Assembly (NCBI GenBank): GCA_037190225.1
Contig: JBBCJL010000018.1
Coordinates: 1-64,000 of the forward strand
DNA from: MKSF01 sp037190225
Lineage (GTDB): Bacteria; Bacteroidota; Bacteroidia; Chitinophagales; Chitinophagaceae
Reading direction: 5' to 3'
DNA length: 64,000 nt
Shown here: positions 28,103 to 36,672 of the stretch, in pieces
Layout: every line of letters begins with the position of its first letter
How positions within the stretch are numbered: position 1 is the first letter of the stretch
Made by a program: the position numbers and the translations under genes
The notes under the pieces: generated by a model
What the model saw: only the letters and a program-made list of their open reading frames with translations
The model's database searches: none
Told to the model about the DNA's origin: nothing

Positions 28103-28361
28103 AATAACAGTGTGCTGAATAGTCCGCACCGGGCAGGATATCCGGCCTCTTATTGTTGGAGGGTATTCCGGTGCTGATTTTCAGTATATTGCCTGTTATC
28201 TGACAAAGAAGGACGATCGTACGCGTTTATTCTGTGCTGATTTGCCTGCTGTAAGACCCCTGGAATTTCCCCGCCATTTTACTGTAACAATCTTATAAAT
28301 TTCGCTCATTCACTCAGGATTATTGTAATTTAGCTATCCCGTTCAATACACTATAAAAAAT

Positions 28362-31163
28362 ATGGCTAAAAATAAATTATTCCTTTTGGATGCAATGGCG
28401 CTCGTGTACAGGGCGTATTTCTCCCTGGCACAGAGTCCCCGTATTACATCTGCAGGAAAGAATACCAATGCGCAGTTCGGCTTTACCAATACCATATATG
28501 ACCTCCTTAAAAAAGAGAAGCCCACGCATATGGCGGTGGTATGGGATACCCATGCACCTACAGAGCGGCATACGGACTTTACGGATTACAAGGCCAACCG
28601 GCAGGAAGCGCCGGAAGACCTGCTCAATGCCATTCCGGATGTTAAGCGTATCATTGAAGGGTTCAATATAGCCAACCTGGAGCTGGATGGCTATGAAGCG
28701 GATGATGTGGTGGGTACCATCGCCCTGCAGATGTCGGAACAGGACTTTGACGTATATATGGTGACCCCGGATAAGGATTATGGCCAGCTGGTAAGAGATC
28801 ATGTATTTATATACAAGCCGGGATATAAGGGCGGTACCTATGAGATACTGGGACCTAAGGAAGTATGCGAGAAATGGGACATTGAGCATGTGGGGCAGGT
28901 GATAGATATTCTCGGCCTGATGGGGGATGCGGTAGATAATATACCAGGTATTCCCGGGATCGGGGAAAAGACGGCATCCAAGCTGCTGAAAGAATATGGT
29001 ACCCTGGAGAATGTGCTCGCCAATGCTCCGTATATCAAAGGGAAGCTGGGTGAGAAGATCCTGGCGGGTTCAGACAGCGCCTGCATTTCCAAAAAGCTGG
29101 CAACCATTATAACCAATGTCCCTATTGCCTATCATATTGATGACCTGAAAGTGGATGGATGGCATGCGGACCATCTGAGAGCGGTATTTGAAGAGCTGGA
29201 GTTCCGGGCCTTGGGAAGACGTATCCTGGGAGAGATGTCCCAGCTTACGGGCGATCATCCTGTTATTACCCAGACAGACCTGTTCGGGAACGTGGTGGGC
29301 GCTGCTGCCCAGGTCTCCGGGGGCGCGGATAACAGCGTGGGCCCTCATGTCGATACCGTCAGCAACACGCCTCACGAATATATATTGATCAACTCTGAAG
29401 CAGAAGTGCAGGCTTTCCTTGAGAAGGCGCTGCAGCAGGAGGAGATCTGCTTTGATACGGAAACTACCGGCCTGGATGCCCTGCAGGCCGAGCTGGTAGG
29501 GATGAGCTTTTCCTGGAAAGCCCATGAAGCATATTACATCAACTGCAATGATGGCGCTGCCAGGAAGTATATAGAGCTGCTGCAGCCTTTGTTCCGGAAA
29601 GAAGATGTGCTGTGGATCGCACATAATCTTAAATATGATCTGCTGGTACTGAAAAGATATGGAGTGGAGCTGACCGGCCCGTATTTCGACACGATGGTCG
29701 CGCATTACGATATAGAGCCGGACGGTAAGCGGAGCATGGATATGCTGAGCATCAAATATCTTAATTATGAGCCGGTCAGCATAGAATCCCTGATCGGGAA
29801 GAAAGGCAAGGGGCAGCTGAATATGAGGGATGTGCCGCTGCCGCAGATCACGGAATATGCCGCAGAAGATGCTGATATTACCTTCCAGCTTAAGCAGCAG
29901 CTGGATCCGCTGCTGGATAAGGAAGATGTAAGGGACCTGTTTGAAAAAGTGGACAACCCCCTGGTACGTATCCTTGCGGATATGGAATATGAAGGGGTCA
30001 ATCTGGATGTGGACTTCCTGCGCCAGTATTCAAGCGACCTGGCGATAACCATACAAAAGGCGCAGCAAAGCGTATTTGAGCAGGCCGGGGTGAGCTTTAA
30101 CCTGGCTTCCCCCAAGCAGCTGGGCGAGGTGCTGTTCGAGAAGATGCAGCTGGATGAAAAGGCCAGGAAAACAAAGACCGGCCAGTACGCCACAGGTGAA
30201 GATGTCCTGCAGAAGCTCCGGAAAAAGCATAAGATAGTAGAGGATATCCTTGTATTCCGGGAGCTGTCCAAGCTGAAATCCACCTATTCCGATACGCTGC
30301 CGGTATTGTTGCATCCCGAAACCGGCCGCATCCATACCTCCTATAACCAGGCAGTGGTGGTCACGGGCCGGTTGAGCAGCAACAATCCTAACCTGCAGAA
30401 TATACCCATCCGGACCGATAACGGCAGGGAGATAAGAAAAGCGTTCATAGCCCGTGACAGCGGGCATATCCTGATATCCGCAGACTATTCCCAGATCGAG
30501 CTCCGGATAGTGGCAGCCATCAGCGGTGATGAAAATATGATCACTGCCTTTAGGGAAAACAAGGATATCCACAGGGCTACGGCTGCCAGGGTATACGGCG
30601 TGACGGAAAGCGAGGTGACGTCTGAAATGCGGAGAAACGCCAAAGCCGTGAATTTCGGCATCATTTACGGGCAATCGGCGTTCGGGCTGTCTGAAACCCT
30701 TGGTATCAGCAGGTCTGAGGCCAAAGAGATCATTGATAACTACTTTGAGCAATACGCGGCGGTAAAAGCGTATATGAACCGCTCTATTGATTTCGCGAAG
30801 GAGCACGGTTATGTGAAAACGCTTATGGGCAGGAAGATCAGGCTGGCAGATATCAATTCCGCCAACGCCACGGTCAGGGGATTTGCGGAAAGGGTAGCCA
30901 TCAACGCGCCTATACAAGGCTCGGCGGCGGATATGATAAAAATGGCCATGATCAATATTGACCGGGCGATGAAGGCGCAGCGGGTACGCTCTAAAATGAT
31001 CCTGCAGGTGCATGATGAGCTGATATTTGATGTGCTGGCCGATGAGGCGGAAATAATGAGAACCCTTATAAAGGAAAATATGGAGAACGCGATGATCCTG
31101 CCGAACGGCGTACCGGTGATAGCGGAGGCAGGCATGGGTAAGAACTGGTTAGACGCACATTAG
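28362..31163 (+). CDS. polA: DNA polymerase I
   Basis: 933 aa. Repair and Okazaki-fragment polymerase. All three domains are present. The 5' nuclease comes first (LFLLDAMALVYRAYF, DGYEADDVVGTIA, GIPGIGEKTASKLL). The 3'-5' exonuclease carries intact acidic residues (ICFDTETTGLDA, WIAHNLKYDLLVL, EYAAEDADIT). The family A polymerase domain follows (SADYSQIELRIVA, RRNAKAVNFGIIYGQS, VHDELIFDV). It leads the row polA-mutY-ssb-gldE; mutY starts 6 bp after its stop, so the two are co-transcribed. Confidence 0.98.
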   Translation: MAKNKLFLLDAMALVYRAYFSLAQSPRITSAGKNTNAQFGFTNTIYDLLKKEKPTHMAVVWDTHAPTERHTDFTDYKANRQEAPEDLLNAIPDVKRIIEGFNIANLELDGYEADDVVGTIALQMSEQDFDVYMVTPDKDYGQLVRDHVFIYKPGYKGGTYEILGPKEVCEKWDIEHVGQVIDILGLMGDAVDNIPGIPGIGEKTASKLLKEYGTLENVLANAPYIKGKLGEKILAGSDSACISKKLATIITNVPIAYHIDDLKVDGWHADHLRAVFEELEFRALGRRILGEMSQLTGDHPVITQTDLFGNVVGAAAQVSGGADNSVGPHVDTVSNTPHEYILINSEAEVQAFLEKALQQEEICFDTETTGLDALQAELVGMSFSWKAHEAYYINCNDGAARKYIELLQPLFRKEDVLWIAHNLKYDLLVLKRYGVELTGPYFDTMVAHYDIEPDGKRSMDMLSIKYLNYEPVSIESLIGKKGKGQLNMRDVPLPQITEYAAEDADITFQLKQQLDPLLDKEDVRDLFEKVDNPLVRILADMEYEGVNLDVDFLRQYSSDLAITIQKAQQSVFEQAGVSFNLASPKQLGEVLFEKMQLDEKARKTKTGQYATGEDVLQKLRKKHKIVEDILVFRELSKLKSTYSDTLPVLLHPETGRIHTSYNQAVVVTGRLSSNNPNLQNIPIRTDNGREIRKAFIARDSGHILISADYSQIELRIVAAISGDENMITAFRENKDIHRATAARVYGVTESEVTSEMRRNAKAVNFGIIYGQSAFGLSETLGISRSEAKEIIDNYFEQYAAVKAYMNRSIDFAKEHGYVKTLMGRKIRLADINSANATVRGFAERVAINAPIQGSAADMIKMAMINIDRAMKAQRVRSKMILQVHDELIFDVLADEAEIMRTLIKENMENAMILPNGVPVIAEAGMGKNWLDAH

Positions 31164-31168
31164 CAGGA

Positions 31169-32230
31169 ATGGAAAGAACGGACAAGCGCATACAATTTTT
31201 CAGAGCGCAGCTCGCGCTCTGGCATGATACACAGAACTTCAGGTCATTCCCCTGGAAGCAGGAGAAAGACCCCTATAAGATATGGCTGAGCGAGATCATC
31301 CTTCAGCAGACCCGCTCCGAGCAGGGGCTGCCTTACTACCTGAAATTCATAGAGGCTTATCCTACCGTCACGCACCTTGCGGATGCGGAGGATGAAAGCG
31401 TGTTCAGGCTGTGGCAGGGGCTGGGCTATTATAACCGGTGCAAGAACCTGCTGTTCACCGCAAGGGTGATCAGGGATACCTACGGAGGGGTCTTTCCCCG
31501 GGAACACGATGTCATCCTTCAGCTGAAAGGTATCGGCAGCTATACCGCCGCGGCCATTGCCAGCTTCGCTTATAATGCGCCTCATGCCGTGCTGGACGGG
31601 AATGTCTTCAGGGTGCTGGCCCGTTATGAGGATATTGATACGCCTATTGATACAACGGAGGGAAAGAAAACCTTTACGGCACTGGCTGCCCGCTTTTTAG
31701 ATGAAGCGCAGCCAGCTTTGTACAACCAGGCCATTATGGACCTGGGCGCAACGGTCTGTACGCCGCAGAAGCCGGATTGCGGGCATTGCTGTCTTCAGAA
31801 GCAGTGCAGGGCATACCAGCATAAGACCCAGGCGCTCCTGCCCGTAAAATCAAAGAAAATACAGATCAGGCATCGTACCTTCCTTTTCTTTGTATGCCGC
31901 TACGGGGACCGTGTCTATATCCGGAAGCGTGAGGCCGGGGATATATGGCATAATCTCCATGAATTTTATAGGATCGAGGCGGAGGAAGCGGAAGGATTTC
32001 GCCGGTTCCGGTCCTTATTTGATCCCTACCTGGAATCGGATGTTCTGCAGGTGGCTGATATACAGCAAAAACTGACGCACCAGCATATCCGTTCCCTGTT
32101 CTATGAGGCGGAGCTTAATGCCATTCCGGATTTCCTGGACAGCGCCCTGTTTGTGCCGCTTGAAAAGTTAAAAAAAATCGCATTTCCCAAAACAATTATT
32201 TCATTTTTGGATAATAAGTATTATTTTTAA
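31169..32230 (+). CDS. mutY: A/G-specific adenine glycosylase
   Basis: 353 aa. Removes adenine mispaired with 8-oxoguanine. HhH-GPD core with SEIILQQTRSEQGLPYY, LKGIGSYTAAAIASFAY and VLDGNVFRVLARY. The [4Fe-4S] ligands fit C-x6-C-x2-C-x5-C (CTPQKPDCGHCCLQKQC). A C-terminal NUDIX-like domain (RTFLFFVCRYGDRVYIRKR) recognises 8-oxoG. It is coupled to polA and precedes ssb, the usual order in this phylum. Confidence 0.97.
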   Translation: MERTDKRIQFFRAQLALWHDTQNFRSFPWKQEKDPYKIWLSEIILQQTRSEQGLPYYLKFIEAYPTVTHLADAEDESVFRLWQGLGYYNRCKNLLFTARVIRDTYGGVFPREHDVILQLKGIGSYTAAAIASFAYNAPHAVLDGNVFRVLARYEDIDTPIDTTEGKKTFTALAARFLDEAQPALYNQAIMDLGATVCTPQKPDCGHCCLQKQCRAYQHKTQALLPVKSKKIQIRHRTFLFFVCRYGDRVYIRKREAGDIWHNLHEFYRIEAEEAEGFRRFRSLFDPYLESDVLQVADIQQKLTHQHIRSLFYEAELNAIPDFLDSALFVPLEKLKKIAFPKTIISFLDNKYYF

Positions 32231-32277
32231 GTTCTATTCATAAAATCAGATTTTTTAAACAGGAAAAAAAGAATATT

Positions 32278-32727
32278 ATGAGAGGAGTAAATAAAGTAGT
32301 ACTGGTAGGTAATTTGGGCAGGGATCCGGATATTCAATACATAGAAGGAGATATCCCGGTTGCTAAATTCCCATTGGCTACTACGGAGATTCGGAAGGTG
32401 AACGGTAACGTAATTTCTGAGACGGAATGGCACACCATCGTTTTGTGGAGGGGCCTTGCGGACCTGGCGCACAAATACCTGAAAAAAGGCAGTCTGGTGT
32501 ATGTGGAAGGCAAGCTGCGCACACGCAGCTGGGAAGATAAGGATAAGATCAAGCGCTTCCAGACAGAGATCATCGGAGAAAACCTGATCATGCTTGAAAA
32601 AAGAAAAGAAAACGGGAATGAGACCGGAGATGTTATTAGCTCCTCTTCCGAAAGCAACGATGAAAATATAGACTTTGAAATGCCTCCCCGTACCGGGAAG
32701 GATGATGATACCTTACTTTCGTTCTGA
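32278..32727 (+). CDS. ssb: Single-stranded DNA-binding protein
   Basis: 149 aa. OB-fold of bacterial SSB (VNKVVLVGNLGRDPDIQY, VAKFPLATTE, TEWHTIVLWRGLADLAHKYL, GSLVYVEGKLRTRSW). A disordered acidic tail follows, ending KDDDTLLSF. The usual SSB tip is DDDIPF or DDLPF; here the proline is missing and two leucines precede Ser-Phe, which could alter partner docking. It sits between mutY and gldE as in many Bacteroidota. Confidence 0.95.
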   Translation: MRGVNKVVLVGNLGRDPDIQYIEGDIPVAKFPLATTEIRKVNGNVISETEWHTIVLWRGLADLAHKYLKKGSLVYVEGKLRTRSWEDKDKIKRFQTEIIGENLIMLEKRKENGNETGDVISSSSESNDENIDFEMPPRTGKDDDTLLSF

Positions 32728-32798
32728 CGGACCGGTATTCCTGGATTTGCATTGGAGCCGGCAAAACCGGATTTGGAAAAGAAGTTTACTATCCCAAG

Positions 32799-34115
32799 AT
32801 GATGTATCGTTTTATGCATATAATACTTTTAGACGCAAATTTAGGTATACTACCCGCCACCCACGCTACTGTTATTATTCTGATCATAATGTCGCTTTTG
32901 TTCCTGACAGCGTTGACCGCCGGGGCCGAAGTCGCATTCTTTACGCTTAGCTCCAAGGATGTCAATTACCTCAAGACAAAGGAAACGGCGCAAGCGAGGA
33001 GCGTGATACAGCTGCTGGAGCATCCTGAATTGCTGTCGGCATCCTTACGTGTTGCCAAGATCGTCTTTTCTATTGCCATTGTCATAGCGGGCAATTACCT
33101 GGCCAACCTGTTCATTCCCTTCAAGCAATATGTTGTGCTGACATTTGTGCTCATACTGCTGGTGATTACCTTCATACTGCTGCTGTTCGGGGAAATACTG
33201 CCAAAGGTCTATGCACGGCAGAATAATGTCCGCGTGGCCTTGTTTGTCTCGCATATAACAAAAGTGCTGTACCGCCTGTTCGGGCAGCTGGGCAAAGCCT
33301 TTATGACCACTTCGCTGCACCATCTTACGGAGAAGGAGCAGATGCGGAAGAACATGACGGAGAGCAAGGACTTTGAGGATGCGATCCTGCTGAGCCTCGG
33401 ACATGAAGCTACCCAGAAAGAGATAGACATCTATAAAGGCATCCTGAAATTCAGCAACCTTACGGTCAAGCAGATCATGCAGCCACGACTGGATATCAGC
33501 GGCATAAGGGAAAGCTGGAGCTTTGAGAAGGTGCGGAATAAGATCACCAATACAGGCTATACCCGTATGCCTATCTATAAGAATAACATTGATGAGGTTA
33601 CAGGCATCCTTAATACCAAAGACCTGATACCCTACACGGATATGGATGATTTTGACTGGCATTCGCTGATAAGACCTGCCTATTTTGTCTTTGAGAATAA
33701 GCATATTGACGAATTGCTGGAAGAATTCCAGGATAAAAAAATAAAAATGGCTATCGTGGTGGATGAATTCGGAGGCACCTCGGGCATAGTGACCCTGGAG
33801 GATATCATAGAAGAGATAATGGGGGATATCAAGGATGAATTCGATGATGAAGATGCGAAATTCGTCAAGATCAACGATACAAGCTATGTATTCGATGGTA
33901 AGATCTCTATTGTGGACCTCTGCCGCATATTAGGCATCCGCTTCGATTATTTTGATGAGATAAAAGGCGACAGCGATTCCCTGGCCGGCCTGATACTTGA
34001 GCTTTCCGGTAAGTTTTTAAATGTAGGCGATGAGCTGGCATATGAAGACTTTAAATTTTTGATCAAGGAGATCAAAGGTTACAGGATCACGCAGGTACAG
34101 GTATCAAAAATCTAA
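32799..34115 (+). CDS. gldE: Gliding-motility-associated membrane protein GldE
   Basis: 438 aa. An N-terminal DUF21/CNNM membrane domain has four hydrophobic segments (VIILIIMSLLFLTALTAG, IVFSIAIVIAGNYLANLF, VVLTFVLILLVITFILLLFG). It is followed by a CBS pair (MQPRLDISGI, YTRMPIYKNNIDEVTGILNTKDL, KMAIVVDEFGGTSGIVTLEDI) and a CorC/HlyC domain. This is the GldE layout, and the mutY-ssb-gldE order is diagnostic. GldE is linked to GldD and type IX/gliding function; gldD, often next, is absent here. Two tandem ATG codons make the exact start uncertain by one residue. Confidence 0.92.
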   Translation: MMYRFMHIILLDANLGILPATHATVIILIIMSLLFLTALTAGAEVAFFTLSSKDVNYLKTKETAQARSVIQLLEHPELLSASLRVAKIVFSIAIVIAGNYLANLFIPFKQYVVLTFVLILLVITFILLLFGEILPKVYARQNNVRVALFVSHITKVLYRLFGQLGKAFMTTSLHHLTEKEQMRKNMTESKDFEDAILLSLGHEATQKEIDIYKGILKFSNLTVKQIMQPRLDISGIRESWSFEKVRNKITNTGYTRMPIYKNNIDEVTGILNTKDLIPYTDMDDFDWHSLIRPAYFVFENKHIDELLEEFQDKKIKMAIVVDEFGGTSGIVTLEDIIEEIMGDIKDEFDDEDAKFVKINDTSYVFDGKISIVDLCRILGIRFDYFDEIKGDSDSLAGLILELSGKFLNVGDELAYEDFKFLIKEIKGYRITQVQVSKI

Positions 34116-34142
34116 GGTGTATCCTTACCTGTTGACTATATT

Positions 34143-34181
34143 ACCGGGCAGCACTTATAAAAAAGTGCTGCCCGGTTTTTT
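34143..34181 (+). terminator. Terminator of gldE
   Basis: A perfect 14-bp stem ACCGGGCAGCACTT/AAGTGCTGCCCGGT with a 6-nt loop, followed by T6. Confidence 0.9.
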
Positions 34182-34308
34182 ACCTGTTTCGTTTGTTTTC
34201 GGATACAGCTGTTATCAGATCCGGCATTATTCTTTTATTTCAGATGCAATTCTTATTTTTTAATTAAAATAAAATATTTTCTTGTTTCTTATTCTAAATT
34301 GCATTAAT

Positions 34309-34316
34309 TAACTTTG
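34309..34316 (+). promoter_or_regulatory. -7 promoter element of citrate synthase
   Basis: TAACTTTG, an exact TAnnTTTG match, 37 bp before the ATG at 34354. The upstream sequence is very AT-rich, which fits a strong promoter. Confidence 0.55.
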
Positions 34317-34353
34317 CGAGGATAAAAAAACAAAACAATTAAATATCAATCAT

Positions 34354-35661
34354 ATGGGAGTTATAAAAGATGCCTTCAAGGTAAAAGCGGAAACTCTTGC
34401 TGCTGAAATCAAGACATTAATTGCGGAACATGGAGACAAAAAAATCGGCGAGATTACATTGGCGCAAGTGTACCAGGGCATGCGCGGTATGATTGGTTTG
34501 GTTACGGAAACGTCCTTACTGGATGCCAACGATGGTATCAGGTTCAGAGGCTTTTCCATTCCGGAATTGAGAGAGAAGCTGCCGAGAGCGGAAGGAGGGA
34601 TTGAGCCGCTTCCGGAAGGATTGTTCCATCTTATGCTGCTGGGAGAGATCCCTACAAAGGATGAGGTAGATCACCTGTCGGCTACTTGGGCACGCCGCTC
34701 TCATGTTCCTAACTATGTATTTGATGTAATAGAAGCACTGCCTGTTTCCACGCACCCCATGACACAGTTCAGCGTGGCTATCCTGGCATTGCAGAAAGAA
34801 TCTCTTTTTGCAAAGGCATACTCTGAGGGGATCAGCAAGAAGGACTACTGGGATTATATTTATGAGGATTCCATGAACCTGATCGCCCGCCTGCCGCGCG
34901 TGGCTGCATACATCTATCGCCGTAAGTATAAGGGCGGAGATCATATCCAGCCTAATGGTATGCTGGACTGGGCAGGAAACTTTGCGCATATGATGGGCTA
35001 TGACGATAAGCGTTTCTATGCCTTGCTGCGCTTATATATGACCATCCACGCCGATCACGAAGGCGGTAACGTATCTGCCCATGCCACCCACCTGGTAGGC
35101 AGCGCGCTTTCCGATCCTTACCTGGCCCTCTCTGCAGGTATCAACGGCCTGGCAGGACCGCTGCACGGCCTGGCCAACCAGGAAGTGATCCGCTGGATCG
35201 AGGAAATGCAGAAAGAGCTGGGCACAGAAACCCCGTCCAAAGAGCAGATCGCTCAATATATCAAGGATACCTTAGCCGCCGGTAAAGTAGTGCCGGGCTA
35301 CGGCCACGCAGTATTGCGCCAGACAGATCCGCGCTTCACCGCCCAGATGGACTTCGCCAAAAAATACTGCCCGGATTCAGCGCTGGTACAGTGTGTATGG
35401 AATGTATATGAAGTGGCTCCGGATATCCTGGGCGCTACCGGGAAGATCAAGAATCCATGGCCTAACGTGGATGCGCACTCCGGAGCGCTGCTGAAATATT
35501 TCGGGCTGGTAGAAGAAGACTTCTATACCGTACTGTTCGGAGTAAGCCGTTCCTTGGGTGTGCTGGCCAGCCTGTGCTGGGACAGGGCGCTGGGATTCCC
35601 TATCGAACGTCCCAAATCCATCACTACAGAATACGCAAAAGAGTTGGTAGGTGCCAAATAA
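34354..35661 (+). CDS. gltA: Citrate synthase, eukaryote-like type
   Basis: 435 aa. Condenses oxaloacetate and acetyl-CoA. The sequence follows the mitochondrial-type enzyme rather than the typical bacterial GltA: HADHEGGNVSAHATHLVGS, SDPYLALSAGINGL and GPLHGLANQEV. The catalytic residues appear in GPLHGL, VPGYGHAVLRQTDPR and WPNVDAHSGALL. The N-terminus (AEHGDKKIGEITLAQVYQGMRG, VTETSLLDANDGIRFRG) also fits that group. Known in part of the Bacteroidota. It has its own promoter and terminator. Confidence 0.96.
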   Translation: MGVIKDAFKVKAETLAAEIKTLIAEHGDKKIGEITLAQVYQGMRGMIGLVTETSLLDANDGIRFRGFSIPELREKLPRAEGGIEPLPEGLFHLMLLGEIPTKDEVDHLSATWARRSHVPNYVFDVIEALPVSTHPMTQFSVAILALQKESLFAKAYSEGISKKDYWDYIYEDSMNLIARLPRVAAYIYRRKYKGGDHIQPNGMLDWAGNFAHMMGYDDKRFYALLRLYMTIHADHEGGNVSAHATHLVGSALSDPYLALSAGINGLAGPLHGLANQEVIRWIEEMQKELGTETPSKEQIAQYIKDTLAAGKVVPGYGHAVLRQTDPRFTAQMDFAKKYCPDSALVQCVWNVYEVAPDILGATGKIKNPWPNVDAHSGALLKYFGLVEEDFYTVLFGVSRSLGVLASLCWDRALGFPIERPKSITTEYAKELVGAK

Positions 35662-35682
35662 GCATCGCCTGATAATAAATTG

Positions 35683-35710
35683 AAAGGAGCACTTTAAAGT
35701 GCTCCTTTTT
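35683..35710 (+). terminator. Terminator of gltA
   Basis: A 12-bp stem AAAGGAGCACTT/AAGTGCTCCTTT with a TA tip, ending in T5. The palindrome also reads on the other strand. Confidence 0.9.
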
Positions 35711-36125
35711 AGTAAAAACATCTTAGCCGGACAAATTAGAATATCGGAAAGTCGTGATGATGCGCGTCTTTATTGTTATTTACCGGCCCGGGTTGCACAA
35801 TAAATTAACTGCGAAAGGGAGCCCGCTTTCAATGGATAAGGAGCCCATCCTTATAAATTGATCTGAAAATGACTATCTGCCTATAGGAAACAGTTGTTAT
35901 TACAGGTACGTTTTGCTGAAAAATATCTGCTTTGTAAGTCGGGGAATGCTTTCGCTACCAGAGGATATTCTGGTCATTCCGAACGGATGTGAGGAATCTC
36001 TGTCCTGCTTTGTGGCTGCTCCCTGCAGCTTCCATATGATGACTTTGTTGCTTACATGCAGATAGTCAGTTATCCGGAATATAATAAAATCCGGTCTTAG
36101 CCGTTACATCTCTAAAGAATGTTAT
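35711..36125. other. Intergenic region carrying a MITE-like element
   Basis: No gene is visible. The right half is filled by a 199-bp element (35870-36068) that recurs at 58533-58730. The left part (35711-35869) shows nothing recognisable. Confidence 0.6.
35870..36068 (+). repeat. MITE-like inverted-repeat element, copy A
   Basis: 199 bp bounded by TGACTATCT and AGATAGTCA. The terminal inverted repeat extends imperfectly to about 22 bp, with TGACTATCTGC perfect on both ends. Conserved blocks shared with copy B, in the same order, are the ends, a GGAAACAG block, a GCTGAAAA block and a 33-nt core at 35972-36004 with one mismatch. It codes for nothing and ends 57 bp before a lipoprotein gene, where it could carry regulatory sequence. 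Confidence 0.75.
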
Positions 36126-36542
36126 ATGAAATATGTTTACCTTTCAATCGCGGGGATGCTATGTTTTACGGTTCCTTCCTGTAAGAAAAACAACTTTGAG
36201 CATATCTATACAGGTGATGCTTATATATATAAGTATCAAAGAATACCATTCAGTCGCGACTATACTGAAGAATGGGATACGGTACCCGTCAGGATCGTTG
36301 TGAAGTTCCTTTCAGGTAATGTATATTTTGAGTCTGATCATCCTGATGTGCTTGCTGGCGGCTTTCTTATTTCGGATAGCTCAAAGACCTATGGTTACTA
36401 TTACGTAACCCCTTTTACAAGATCGGGAGGAGAAACTTGTTATAAGCTGAAAAACGATACGATAACATATTGGCATATTCGGGCCGATCCGATGAATGGG
36501 AGTTTTAGGCATACAGTGACCCTTGCCGCACACAAAAAGTGA
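36126..36542 (+). CDS. Small lipoprotein of unknown function
   Basis: 138 aa. Signal peptide with lipobox-like TVPSCKK (Cys19), so likely an outer-membrane or periplasmic lipoprotein. The mature part (FEHIYTGDAYIYKYQRIPF, VPVRIVVKFLSGNVYFES, YGYYYVTPFTRSGGETCYK) looks like a small beta-rich domain. No family recognised. Directly downstream of the inverted-repeat element; it shares a 20-bp palindromic terminator with the convergent cysteine desulfurase gene. Confidence 0.75.
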   Translation: MKYVYLSIAGMLCFTVPSCKKNNFEHIYTGDAYIYKYQRIPFSRDYTEEWDTVPVRIVVKFLSGNVYFESDHPDVLAGGFLISDSSKTYGYYYVTPFTRSGGETCYKLKNDTITYWHIRADPMNGSFRHTVTLAAHKK

Positions 36543-36608
36543 TGACCTTAAAAGAGGCGGTTACCGCAAACACTAAAGGTAATCTCTATTCTTATGCTGT
36601 CGTTTATT

Positions 36609-36655
36609 TATGCAGGAAGGCCGGAAGACTTACTATCTTCCGGCCTTCCTGCATA
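36609..36655. terminator. 20-bp perfect palindromic bidirectional terminator
   Basis: Arms 36609-36628 and 36636-36655 pair perfectly over 20 bp with a 7-nt loop, between the convergent lipoprotein and cysteine desulfurase genes. Confidence 0.85.
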
Positions 36656-36672
36656 TTGAGATATCTGATTTG

